NCBI RefSeq assembly: GCF_023284005.1
Contig: NZ_JAKIKS010000003.1
Coordinates: 52,629-116,628, forward strand
Source: Shewanella surugensis
GTDB lineage: Bacteria > Pseudomonadota > Gammaproteobacteria > Enterobacterales > Shewanellaceae
Reading direction: 5' to 3'
Length of the DNA: 64,000 nucleotides
The notes under the pieces were generated by a model. That model made no database searches. It had not been told where the DNA came from and worked only from the letters and a program-made list of their open reading frames with translations. Below are positions 54,375-63,804 of this stretch, one piece after another. Numbering within the stretch: the first letter of the stretch is position 1; the number at the start of each line of letters is the position of its first letter. A program made the translations under genes and the position numbers.

Positions 54375-54532
54375 TAAGTTTCCTTACATCATATAGTGAA
54401 TGTTTTTATCGATAGTGTAGAGTAAATTTAAATATATTTACTTATTTATTAAAATGTTATAAGAATATTTCATTCTAGTCTATTGATTTGATCGGCGCTA
54501 AATTGAGAGTGAGTAACAAATGGGCAGTTTTA

Positions 54533-55411
54533 TTAGGCACTGTCTGACAAGAAGGAAAGCAATCGTTTAGATAAACTATGTTGTGAAACATTATTTGGCC
54601 ATAATGCATATAAGGGAATAGGATCGACTTTCCATTGAGGAAGCAATTCAACAAGGTTTCCCTCTAAAAGTGCAGATTCAATTAAGTCGCTAGGCGGAGT
54701 CGAAACGCCTAAACCTAACAATGTAAATTGTGTCATGGCGGCGACATTATCAACATCAATATTATTTTTAAATTTAATAAGATAATTTATTTTATTAAAT
54801 TTAACTTGCCGGCTATTGGGTAGCATATTCAGTTTAATCCATTGCCAAGTCGATAGCTCCTCCGGATGAGTTGGAATACTTTTGGATTTTAGATAATGAG
54901 GTGAACAAACTAGTTTTCGCTGAATACTTCCGATACGTTTACTTTTAAGGCTGCTATCTTGCAAATTTCCTGCTCTAATCACCATATCAATACTATCTTG
55001 GATCAGATCTTGCTGAATATCATTATAGGAAATGCTTAGGCGGATTTTTGGGTATTGTAGACTGAATTGTGCGATCCGTTCATTTAATAAGGAATATGTT
55101 AATGCTGACGGTAATGAAAGGGTTAATTTTCCACTGGGATCGTCATTGGTATGTGTGACACCATCTAAGCCAGTTTGTGCCGATTGAAGCATTTGTTGTA
55201 CATGTAGATAAAGATCTTCGCCATCATGAGTAAGGGATATTTTTCGAGTGCTTCTATAGGTCAGTGTGGTGCCAATACGTTTTTCTAATTGTGTAATATG
55301 ATAACTCACGACTGAGGGTGATAAATTCAGTGTTCGTGCCGCGCCTCTAAATGATCCTTTTTTGACCACTTCAGCAAAAATAGCCATCGCTCTTAATTCA
55401 TTTATCAGCAT
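54533..55411 (-). CDS. LysR-family transcriptional regulator
   Basis: A 292-residue regulator with an N-terminal winged HTH (ELRAMAIFAEVVKKGSFRGAARTLNLSPSVVSYHITQLEKRIG) and the substrate-binding domain in the rest. It is divergent from the LysE-family exporter with 148 bases between starts, the classic pattern of a LysR that controls the neighbouring exporter. The pair lies between ydbH and ynbE, genes that form one operon in E. coli. Confidence 0.92.
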   Translation of the reverse strand: MLINELRAMAIFAEVVKKGSFRGAARTLNLSPSVVSYHITQLEKRIGTTLTYRSTRKISLTHDGEDLYLHVQQMLQSAQTGLDGVTHTNDDPSGKLTLSLPSALTYSLLNERIAQFSLQYPKIRLSISYNDIQQDLIQDSIDMVIRAGNLQDSSLKSKRIGSIQRKLVCSPHYLKSKSIPTHPEELSTWQWIKLNMLPNSRQVKFNKINYLIKFKNNIDVDNVAAMTQFTLLGLGVSTPPSDLIESALLEGNLVELLPQWKVDPIPLYALWPNNVSQHSLSKRLLSFLSDSA

Positions 55412-55559
55412 TTAATTCCATCAATCATTCGAACAATAAAACCTAATTGAAGCATCTAATCATATAGAACGCAATGTAATAAGCTTATCCATTAGTGTGT
55501 ACCTTAAGTTCATATCTAAGCAACTTGGTATATAAAATTTATTTGAAATTGGAGGTATT

Positions 55560-56153
55560 ATGTCTACGTTATTAATGATTTGTGTGTTTTCTTTTGTTAT
55601 GTCCATCTCACCTGGCCCTGTGAATATGATTACATTATCAACAGGCATGAATCATGGTGAGAAACAAGCGATGCCTTTTGTTTTGGGCGCGACGCTAGGT
55701 TTTAGCTTACTTTTATTGGTAATAGGATTGGGCCTTGGGACATTCATTGAACAATTTTCATTTCTTTTGGATACGCTTTGTATTCTTGGAAGTTTGTTTA
55801 TTATTTATCTTGGATTTAAACTCATGACCAGCTCTGGTCAGCTGACGTTTGAAAAAGTTGCTCGCCCGAGTTTCAATGAAGGTTTTTTATTACAGTGGCT
55901 TAATCCAAAAGCTTGGATTGCTTGTTTAGCGGGTGTGTCAGTTTTTAAGCTGTCACCGAACGATCCACTTTTATATGTGTTTATCTTACTTTATTTTTGT
56001 ATTTGTTATTTATCGATTATGAGTTGGGCGGTAGCGGGGAGTAGACTTAGCTTTTATGTAAAGAGTCATAAGTTAATCAACATTTTCAATCAGATCTTAG
56101 GGGGAGGGTTAATGTTGGTCGCTGTATATTTAGCCTATAGCCAAATGATTTAG
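55560..56153 (+). CDS. LysE/RhtB-family amino-acid exporter
   Basis: A 197-residue inner-membrane protein with six hydrophobic helices and the family motif SPGPVNMITLSTGMNHG near residues 18-34. The second conserved region is LQWLNPKAWIAC. LysE/RhtB proteins export amino acids such as lysine, homoserine or threonine. It is probably regulated by the divergent LysR gene. The specific substrate cannot be read from sequence. Confidence 0.88.
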   Translation: MSTLLMICVFSFVMSISPGPVNMITLSTGMNHGEKQAMPFVLGATLGFSLLLLVIGLGLGTFIEQFSFLLDTLCILGSLFIIYLGFKLMTSSGQLTFEKVARPSFNEGFLLQWLNPKAWIACLAGVSVFKLSPNDPLLYVFILLYFCICYLSIMSWAVAGSRLSFYVKSHKLINIFNQILGGGLMLVAVYLAYSQMI

Positions 56154-56389
56154 AGAGAACATCCTGCTTCACTATGAGGGTTTTTGAGTTGATGACGTGC
56201 TTAATAACAGAGAATAGACATTTTTATCTCAAAAATTGACAAGATCATTCAAACAACTCATGTAGGGGAAAACCCCTTTTCAAACGTCTCTTGACATTTA
56301 ACGATAATCATTTGAATTATAATACTCAAATTGTACGTTTGAGAAGCGCTTGCTCCAGTGTCTGCAATTAACTTGGGTATATAGCTCAC

Positions 56390-59300
56390 TCATTTTTTGG
56401 GTGATTGCATCGCTTGTTCTATTTGAGTTTGAAGCTTGCCACTGATTTGTAAGCTTCTTAATAGTTGTAACAGGTTTTCTTCTTGGGTGTAATTAAAGTG
56501 GATCGGGCGCTCGATGCCCTCACTTTGACCTTTTACTTGAGCCTTAAGGATGGCATCGCCATTAGGATCCATATCAAAATGGCTACTTAATTCACTGTAT
56601 TCAAGATGTTGCAATGCCGAAAAAGCAAAATCTAAATAGGGTTGAGACAGTTTCATCTGCTCGACACTGGGGTTGCCATTGATGGCAATAAGTCCACCTG
56701 GCGGGCGGGCAATCAGTTCACCTCCGCTGATCCTCAGTTTACCTTGGTTATAGATCACGGGTAATACGGCGTCAAAAATACCATCGGCATAAACGCCTGT
56801 CACAGGGTGAAGTGTCAGTAATTGCTTGAGGCTTACGCCTTGTAAGAGTATATCGGCCTCAGTATCTCCTTTAGTGTTAAGGATGAATTTTGGGATCTGT
56901 AATTGTCCCTCTAAGGTATCGCCTTTAAGGCTTAATTGAAGTTGAGTATGATTTAATCCGAGTTGCTTCCAGAGTGCTTGCCAAGCACTCTGGTGATTTT
57001 CGGGTGAGATGATTGGGCTCGATAGAGAAGGTTGACTGAGCGGTGCGAGTTTGGCTTGAATGTTAAGTTCGGTGATCATGATGCCAGGGTTAAACGCTGC
57101 CATGGATAAATTCAATGTTGAGCAATCAAGGGGCGAGCGGTTTTCATCATTGATATTATATTTTGCTTGCTCATAAGGAAGTGCATAATGGCATGTCGCA
57201 TGCAGTGTACCGCCTTCAAAGGGTAATTGATTGAACTGGCCCGCGATGTCATTTAGATTGGCCGCTAATGTAAATGTCCATTTATCTGATAAGGTCTTTT
57301 GTTGATTCTGTTGATTCTGTTGATAGTTTAGCTGAAAGTGACTCATGCCAGTGACATCAACATCCAGAGGTGTGGTGCTGGTCTCTTTAAGCAGCAGGAC
57401 GAGTTCATTTAAGGGTTGAGTAAAACGCCATTTCCCTGTCAATAAAGTGGGAGACGTTGTGGGATCTAAATGAAGTTGATGTTCACTGGACAGTGCGAGT
57501 GCATTCAATTGCCACGCCTCTTGGGTAGAAATTAGCTTTTTTTCCACATGGATCGATTGAGTTAATTTGGCTTGTTTTAATCGTATGATTTCTTGTACTT
57601 TATTTTTACCTTTCTGCTGAACGAGTGTGTTGATTTTAGGATGGATGCTCGATTGATGGGCGACCTTATTCACCAACAGTTGATCCACTATAACGGTAAG
57701 CTGCTCGTTCATGGGGGTGGCTAATGAGGCCAATAAGTGATTGAGAGCAGGCGCCTTCAAATAACCAGCATTGATTGTTTTTTTATCGACTATTTCTTTG
57801 TCTATTTTTTCTGAGCTGTCAGTTGCTTGTGTATCATGTTGTGTCACCAGCGGTTGCAGTGAATGGGTTAAGATCACTGGTTTCGAAAGGCCAAGATGCA
57901 AGTGAGCCGCGCTGCCTTGATAATCCATTATATTGACTTCATCGCTTGGCTCTGCTGGTGTGGCATGAGTGGCGGTGAGTGATGAAGGCTTCTTTGTGAC
58001 GGTCCGTGTTTGTAGCAGGGTGCTTGCTTGCGCTATATCGACATGGGCTGGACTCAATGTCAGCTCGATTTGTTTGTTGGGCTGATAAAGGAGCGTTGAG
58101 CCTGCTGCTATCGTGAATTGACTCTTAGCGGCATCAAACTGTATGAAATGAGCCTGCTTTGTGTGTGCGCTATCTTTAGCGTTTGTGGCTAAAACTACAG
58201 TGGGGGTTTCATCGAGGGTGATTTGTCCCGTGTTCATGGTGATGGGCGAGTCGAACTGGATCAGATATTGAATTAGGTTGTCATTTTTTTGCTGTGTAAA
58301 TGCTCCTCGGCTGCTTAATTTATAGCGATCAATAGACAGATCATAACTACTCATATTGGAACGAGCTTGGGCTGTCACTGATGGCGCTCTGAATGTTTGA
58401 GTATTGAGCGTCATTGGATATTTTTGATCAACGGCGATTACCCATTTAGCCGTGATAGGAGGAAGTACTGATATATCCGTTATTGAAGATGTTGTTATAG
58501 AAGGCGTCGAGGTGATTTTATGCTCTTTTTTGGGGGTTATCACTAGATCTGACACATGAACAACAGCCTTTAGTCGCGCTAAATCAATTTCAGCTCGGGT
58601 TTGTGGCAAGCTTAATTGTTTCGATGCCAAATTCAGTGTCAAAGGGCGTTCAATAGTTAGGCTTAATAGAGGGCTAGCCTCCCCGTGAGATAAGCTTTCT
58701 TGATGATCGTTGTTATTAAAAAGTGATAATAGGCTCAGTAATTCAGGAGGGAGTTCAAAGCGAGAAACAAGTGCAGCAATCTGTGCGTCATTAGGACTGA
58801 GAGTGAGTGACGCTGGTTGTATTGACAAGTTTAGGTTCTGTATTGGCCCAGAGACGCTAAAGTCCAAATCAGGTGTTTGGCATTGCCCTTGTTTGTGCTT
58901 TTGCTCTTCTTGAGGTTTGGTGTCCGCTAAGGATGCAATGAGTAGCGGGATGTCATCTGCTTGGGTTAAATTGACCGTATTCAATGAAGAGCTTATTTCT
59001 TTTAACATGCTGGGGGGGAAATTAAAATTGGCATCACACAGTTGATGTACGGATTGTAAGTTTATACGGGTGTGATATAGATTGGAGTGAGTGGTACTTG
59101 AGTCGGTGGTCTTTGTATTAGCAGCTTTCGTATTCGCTGCGTTGATATTAGCGACGCTTGTGTTAACAACGTTTATGTCAGTTGCATTTGGAAATTGCAA
59201 AGTGAGTTGACTGTACAGGCTTCCTGAGTGAGGAAAAGCAGATGCGTTAAGGCTTGAGTACCATTGAGAAAAGACATCTTTTTTTGATGGATCTGAGTGC

Positions 59301-60121
59301 GATGAAAGCGATGTCATCATGGTTTTTAATGTACTCAAGACACGGTCTAATTGCGTCAAGGACAACGTGCTAGATACTTGCCATTGCTTGGGCATGAGTG
59401 TGGCATTGATTGACAAAAGTGACTTGTTTTTTATCGATAATTCAGCTGTTAGCTTACCCTGATTTAAGTGTAGATAGTCCAAGTTAAACTGGGGAATATC
59501 TACATTTGAACCGTCAGAAGCTTGGCTACTTTCCCAAGTTTCAATACCAGTGTTTTTGTCAGAGTATTTGATATTGTCTGCAGGCGTGGCTTGATGGAGG
59601 TGAAAACGGGTTTTGCCGATATTAAGCTGAGGCAATTGGGTTAACCATAATGCTAAGCTGGCATCTAATTTATTAAAGCTAAAGACAGGATTGGCGGGAG
59701 CAGTGTTTGGCTCGGTGAAGAGCCACTGCGTGAGCCGTTGCTTGAATGCGGTTGTCTCTATTTCGATGTCGGCTTGATGAATATCGATTTGACTCAGATC
59801 GGCTGCCGATAACTGAAAAAGAGAGGTGTCTGTTTTAAAATGTATGTCAATATTTTTAAGCTGGACTCTATTTTGGTTTATTTTTAAACTTAATGTCGGA
59901 ATAGACCATTGGGTTAAGCTTCTCGGAGACACTTCAACTTGAGTTACTTGTGTATCAAAAGGCGCGAGATAGTGATTAATGGTGCTTTTCATTAATCGCT
60001 CAACATTAAAGCTGGCCACAATAAATAAGCCGATGATGAAGGCGAATACAGTAAAAAAAGAAAAAACAAAACGCCGTTTCAATGACAACTCCCTGTGTTG
60101 AGCCAAATTTATTTCAGGCAC
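56390..60121 (-). CDS. ydbH: YdbH-like AsmA-family intermembrane phospholipid transport protein
   Basis: About 1,243 codons. Starts are ambiguous: GTG 60121, or TTG 60082 (LKRRFVFSFF), six bases after AGGGAG, which looks better. One N-terminal membrane helix (VFSFFTVFAFIIGLFIVASF) is followed by a very long periplasmic part of beta-rich, low-complexity-linked repeats. The C-terminal domain has the YdbH landmarks: LHPVTGVYADGIFDAVLPVIY, GELIARPPGGLI, and LQHLEYSELSSHFDMDPNGDA. It is longer than E. coli YdbH (about 880 residues), with Ser/Thr-rich insertions. It forms the hydrophobic groove between inner and outer membrane. Its partners ynbE and ydbL lie 2 kb downstream, beyond an inserted LysR-LysE pair. 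Confidence 0.82.
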   Translation of the reverse strand: MPEINLAQHRELSLKRRFVFSFFTVFAFIIGLFIVASFNVERLMKSTINHYLAPFDTQVTQVEVSPRSLTQWSIPTLSLKINQNRVQLKNIDIHFKTDTSLFQLSAADLSQIDIHQADIEIETTAFKQRLTQWLFTEPNTAPANPVFSFNKLDASLALWLTQLPQLNIGKTRFHLHQATPADNIKYSDKNTGIETWESSQASDGSNVDIPQFNLDYLHLNQGKLTAELSIKNKSLLSINATLMPKQWQVSSTLSLTQLDRVLSTLKTMMTSLSSHSDPSKKDVFSQWYSSLNASAFPHSGSLYSQLTLQFPNATDINVVNTSVANINAANTKAANTKTTDSSTTHSNLYHTRINLQSVHQLCDANFNFPPSMLKEISSSLNTVNLTQADDIPLLIASLADTKPQEEQKHKQGQCQTPDLDFSVSGPIQNLNLSIQPASLTLSPNDAQIAALVSRFELPPELLSLLSLFNNNDHQESLSHGEASPLLSLTIERPLTLNLASKQLSLPQTRAEIDLARLKAVVHVSDLVITPKKEHKITSTPSITTSSITDISVLPPITAKWVIAVDQKYPMTLNTQTFRAPSVTAQARSNMSSYDLSIDRYKLSSRGAFTQQKNDNLIQYLIQFDSPITMNTGQITLDETPTVVLATNAKDSAHTKQAHFIQFDAAKSQFTIAAGSTLLYQPNKQIELTLSPAHVDIAQASTLLQTRTVTKKPSSLTATHATPAEPSDEVNIMDYQGSAAHLHLGLSKPVILTHSLQPLVTQHDTQATDSSEKIDKEIVDKKTINAGYLKAPALNHLLASLATPMNEQLTVIVDQLLVNKVAHQSSIHPKINTLVQQKGKNKVQEIIRLKQAKLTQSIHVEKKLISTQEAWQLNALALSSEHQLHLDPTTSPTLLTGKWRFTQPLNELVLLLKETSTTPLDVDVTGMSHFQLNYQQNQQNQQKTLSDKWTFTLAANLNDIAGQFNQLPFEGGTLHATCHYALPYEQAKYNINDENRSPLDCSTLNLSMAAFNPGIMITELNIQAKLAPLSQPSLSSPIISPENHQSAWQALWKQLGLNHTQLQLSLKGDTLEGQLQIPKFILNTKGDTEADILLQGVSLKQLLTLHPVTGVYADGIFDAVLPVIYNQGKLRISGGELIARPPGGLIAINGNPSVEQMKLSQPYLDFAFSALQHLEYSELSSHFDMDPNGDAILKAQVKGQSEGIERPIHFNYTQEENLLQLLRSLQISGKLQTQIEQAMQSPKK

Positions 60122-60218
60122 TCAGCTGATTTTAGCGATGTTGTGCTATTTTTTCTTGATCTTTCTTATTTGTTGTTTAGTAAAGTGGCAATTAAAGTAG
60201 GATTTACTAAACGATTGA

Positions 60219-61067
60219 TTATTTTTTCCATTGAATAGTGGTGCTTAATGTATGAGTTTCATTGGGGGCGAGTGTGACCTTATCATCGAGGACATTGGCC
60301 GCTTCTAAACACACCATAGAGCGGTAATCATCATTATTGAAGCGTGATAAGCGCTTGGATTTAGCATGCCAAGGATTCCATAATATGGCGGATTGACTGT
60401 TCTCGCGGGTGATTTGGATGATCCCATCGGGAGTATGTAGTAATTGCTGAGGACCTAATGGGTGATAGATTCTGTCGGTTTCTTGGGTAAATTGAACTCT
60501 GTCTTGCGTTTGTTCGAAAGGGCCTTTATCAAATTCAATATAGTGCGATTGACTAAAACCACTGGCTTGGAGCTGATGAATATCTCCAATGGGAAAATAA
60601 GAGTGTAAAGCTTGAGTCAACGTTATCGTTTGGCTATCAAGATTGGTATTGATTAAACTGACTGTTAATCGATCACTTAAGCGAAAGCGCGCACTGAGTT
60701 GAGTATGGTAAGGCCAGTAGGTTTGGCTATTTTTATCGATCGTTAGCGTAAAGAGTAAATCAACTTCGGTATCATTGATGTTGACCTCACTGAGCTGCCA
60801 CATCTGGATGCGGGCAAAACCATGTTGAGGCCAGCTGGCATTCTCATGCAGTCCAAACCAAGGCCAGCAAATGGGGATCCCGCCTCTGATAGCGGTACCG
60901 ACTTGATAATCATTATTGCTTGAACTCCAGAGTAGCGGTTTTTGGCCTTGAGGCTGAAAAAAATCAATTTGGGCACCTTGTTTAAAAATACGGGCTTGGC
61001 AATGGTGAGTGTTAATGTCGACGTATTCTAAGCCATTTGTGTGTGTTTTGGTGATCACCGAGCCCAT
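60219..61067 (-). CDS. D-hexose-6-phosphate mutarotase (YeaD-like)
   Basis: A 282-residue aldose-1-epimerase superfamily protein of the YeaD type: GGIPICWPWFG near residues 60-70, PQHGFAR near 80-86 with catalytic His, and HSYFPIGDI near 165-173. It interconverts alpha- and beta-glucose-6-phosphate in the cytosol. It ends close to the ydbH start region with a 97-base gap, so the two may share a transcript, though no functional link is known. Confidence 0.9.
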   Translation of the reverse strand: MGSVITKTHTNGLEYVDINTHHCQARIFKQGAQIDFFQPQGQKPLLWSSSNNDYQVGTAIRGGIPICWPWFGLHENASWPQHGFARIQMWQLSEVNINDTEVDLLFTLTIDKNSQTYWPYHTQLSARFRLSDRLTVSLINTNLDSQTITLTQALHSYFPIGDIHQLQASGFSQSHYIEFDKGPFEQTQDRVQFTQETDRIYHPLGPQQLLHTPDGIIQITRENSQSAILWNPWHAKSKRLSRFNNDDYRSMVCLEAANVLDDKVTLAPNETHTLSTTIQWKK

Positions 61068-61308
61068 AGTGCTTCCTTCTAATTGATTGATCTGACGTAA
61101 GCTTACCGTATCTTAGGACTAAGTGAAACGTGCCTGTTAAAAACCAAGTTGAATAAAATGCTGTGTTTATATTTGCGTTTTTAGGACGAAAATGAGAATA
61201 ATACTGAGTTTTTACTCAAATGAATCTAGGGTCTACAGAAATAACCAATAAGGATCAACAGATCCTAACGTAACGACAGCGTTAAAATAACAAGAAAGGG
61301 AAGACAAA

Positions 61309-63099
61309 ATGCCAGTTTATCAAGCACCACTGCGTGATTATCAATTTGTATTAAATGAATTGCTCAATGTATATCAACAAGATGGACTTAAGGGGTTCGA
61401 TGAAATAGATACTGATTTAGTCAGTGCTATATTACAAGGTATGGCGGACTTCAGTACTAATATTTTGTTGCCCTTAAATCCGGTGGGGGATCTTGAAGGT
61501 TGTCGTTTGGAAGGTGGGCAGGTGAAAACGCCGACAGGATTTAAAGGGGCTTATGAGCAATTTGTTGAAAACGGTTGGGCCACGTTAACCAGTGATTCAG
61601 AGTATGGAGGCCAAGGTTTACCGAGTGTCGTAGGCTTGTTTATTCTAGAAATAACAGCAGCAACGAATATGTCATTTGGCATGTACCCAGGTCTTACCCA
61701 TGGGGCTTATTTTGCTATCCATACCCATGGAAGTGATGAACTCAAACAGAAATATCTTGAAAAACTTGGCTGTGGAGAGTGGACGGGTACCATGAATTTG
61801 ACAGAATCTCATGCAGGTACAGATTTAGCCTTGTTGAGAGCAAAAGCCTTACCGGTGGGGGAGGGACAATATGCCATTACGGGTGAGAAAATTTTTATTT
61901 CATCAGGCGATCATGATATGACCGATAACATCGTGCATCTTGTGTTAGCAAGGTTGCCTGATGCGCCAGCAGGTGTGAAAGGCATTTCACTGTTTGCGGT
62001 GCCGAAATATCTTATTAATGATGACGGTAGTCTTGGTGAGGCCAATCAGCTCAGCGCCACAGGACTCGAGCATAAAATGGGACTACGTGGGAACTCGACC
62101 TGTGTCATGCTGTTTGATGGTGCAATCGGTGAGCTGGTGGGTCAGCCTCATGAAGGGTTACGTGCCATGTTTACCATGATGAATCACTCTCGTCTCGGTG
62201 TGGGGATTCAAGGCTTAGGCGTGTCTGATATTGCTTATCAAAATGCGCTGATTTATGCCAAAGATCGTATTCAGGGGCGGGCATTAAGTGGTCCTAAAGA
62301 CAGTGATAAAGCAGCCGATCCTATTTTGGTACATGGTGATGTTCGCCGTATGTTACTGGCTCAAAAAACGTTTAATGAAGGTACTCGTGGATTAATGGGC
62401 CAGCAATCATTATGGCTAGATACATCAAAGCGACATAGCAATCCCGGAAAAGCCAAAGAAGCGGCGGCCCTTGCGGCATTCTTTACCCCCGTTGTAAAAG
62501 GCTTTGTGACTGATCAAGCGTTTAAAGCTTGTGTGGATGCGCAACAAGTTTATGGTGGTCATGGTTATATCCATGAATGGGGCATGGAGCAATTTGTACG
62601 AGACTTGCGGATATCGATGATTTATGAAGGCACTAATGGTGTTCAAGCACTTGATTTAGTTGGTAGAAAACTCCTGTCAGATAAAGGGGCCGCACTTAAC
62701 TTATGGTCTGGTATGGTGAAGCAGCTTATAGGTGACAACCAGAGTAATACAGCAATGCAACCTTATTTGAGCGGCTTAATACACGCGGCTGGGGATTTGG
62801 AAAAAGCGACACATTTTATTGCGGGCGCGGCAGACAAATCGCCTGATATGATCGGCGCCGCGTCGATGCCTTATTTACAACTTACTGGGATCACGGCGCT
62901 TGCGTGGATCTGGGTTCGAGCGGCATCAACGGCATTACAAGCATTAGAAGCAGGCACACAAGAGACGGTATTTTACCAGTCTAAGTTAAAATCAGCACAA
63001 TTTTATATGGATTATTGGGCCGTTCAAACGAGCAGTTTACGTTTACAGATCGAAGCGAGTAGTCAAGATATTGTAGATTTTGACGAGGAATTATTTTAA
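61309..63099 (+). CDS. Acyl-CoA dehydrogenase
   Basis: A 596-residue flavoenzyme of the large ACAD type with a C-terminal acyl-CoA dehydrogenase-like extension, common in marine gammaproteobacteria. It has the N-terminal helical domain, GTMNLTESHAGTDLALLR at the flavin site, EKIFISSGDHD, and the catalytic-glutamate region MIYEGTNGVQALDL near residue 440. It catalyses the first oxidation step of beta-oxidation. The last ~110 residues (TALAWIWVRAASTALQAL onward) are the extension. It starts on ATG after GAAAGGGAAG and is followed by a strong hairpin. Confidence 0.93.
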   Translation: MPVYQAPLRDYQFVLNELLNVYQQDGLKGFDEIDTDLVSAILQGMADFSTNILLPLNPVGDLEGCRLEGGQVKTPTGFKGAYEQFVENGWATLTSDSEYGGQGLPSVVGLFILEITAATNMSFGMYPGLTHGAYFAIHTHGSDELKQKYLEKLGCGEWTGTMNLTESHAGTDLALLRAKALPVGEGQYAITGEKIFISSGDHDMTDNIVHLVLARLPDAPAGVKGISLFAVPKYLINDDGSLGEANQLSATGLEHKMGLRGNSTCVMLFDGAIGELVGQPHEGLRAMFTMMNHSRLGVGIQGLGVSDIAYQNALIYAKDRIQGRALSGPKDSDKAADPILVHGDVRRMLLAQKTFNEGTRGLMGQQSLWLDTSKRHSNPGKAKEAAALAAFFTPVVKGFVTDQAFKACVDAQQVYGGHGYIHEWGMEQFVRDLRISMIYEGTNGVQALDLVGRKLLSDKGAALNLWSGMVKQLIGDNQSNTAMQPYLSGLIHAAGDLEKATHFIAGAADKSPDMIGAASMPYLQLTGITALAWIWVRAASTALQALEAGTQETVFYQSKLKSAQFYMDYWAVQTSSLRLQIEASSQDIVDFDEELF

Positions 63100-63122
63100 G
63101 CCTGTTTAACACTTCTATCTTT

Positions 63123-63154
63123 AAGCCACATAAAATATGCTTTTTATGTGGCTT
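63123..63154 (+). terminator. Rho-independent terminator after the acyl-CoA dehydrogenase gene
   Basis: AAGCCACATAAA (63123-63134) pairs with TTTATGTGGCTT (63143-63154) around an 8-base loop, 23 bases after the stop. It is perfect over 12 bp. Confidence 0.8.
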
Positions 63155-63168
63155 TACCGCTATGGCCA

Positions 63169-63796
63169 TCAAATGGCCATTTTTTCGAAATGAAGCAATA
63201 AATTATTAGCAGGCATGTTTTCTTTTATCTTTTATCTTTTATCTTTAACTTTAACTTTAACTTTAACTTTAACTTTAACTTTAATCCTTGCTGATTAGCC
63301 AATCGCTCGATCCATTCGAGCGCTTTAATGCCACTGCTTGGGTTGTTATTTTTAAGATGCACATCGAATTAACGATTACTGTCACTGGAGTAGTGTCCTT
63401 GTTGATTAAAAGGGCCATAAATACACCGGTTGCCTTGTATTGCTAAATGTTGACCGACGCCATGAAAAAAGCCTCTACCATCGCTTTACTCATAATATGC
63501 AATGTATTTGCGGTAAATATACCATCGACGGGCTGTGTTAATGGCCACGGTTGAAGTACATCAAGGCATAAAGGTGCACGTAAATTGGCTTGTGGGTATT
63601 GCTTAAGCCATCGCTGGATCCCTTCATGATATTGAGCTTGATCGCTGGTTTGCCAAATCAGCTGAGGGAGATGCTCAGCAAAATAAACGCATGTTGCCCT
63701 GTGCCACTGCCTATTTCGAGTACATCTTGGCTATGAGATAAAATAGATTGCAGATGTGCTAGGATGTGTGTCTTATTATTTTCACAAAAAGTGATT
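63169..63796 (-). pseudogene. DUF938 SAM-dependent methyltransferase pseudogene
   Basis: On the minus strand, pieces of one methyltransferase appear in shifting frames: CENNKTHIL and VLEIGSGTGQHA (SAM motif I), then FAEHLPQLIWQTSDQAQYHE, LDVLQPWPLTQPVDGIFTAN, IMSKAMVEAFF, GVGQHLAIQGNRCIYGPFNQ and, far downstream, ENMPANNLLLHFEK. One-base losses follow GTGQHA (near 63685) and in the T-run after VEAF (near 63462); an in-frame TAA follows SDSNR (near 63370). The 5' end has no start codon and abuts transposase sequence. A tandem repeat tract has expanded within the 3' part. It is clearly inactive. Confidence 0.88.
63222..63284. repeat. TTTTATC and CTTTAA tandem repeats inside the methyltransferase pseudogene
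   Basis: Seven perfect CTTTAA units (63243-63284), preceded by about three TTTTATC-like units (63222-63242). On the minus strand the hexamer reads as alternating Lys-Leu codons between the GL and ENMPANN parts of the decayed methyltransferase, so it is an expansion in former coding sequence. Confidence 0.9.
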
Positions 63797-63804
63797 ATAA
63801 GTGC

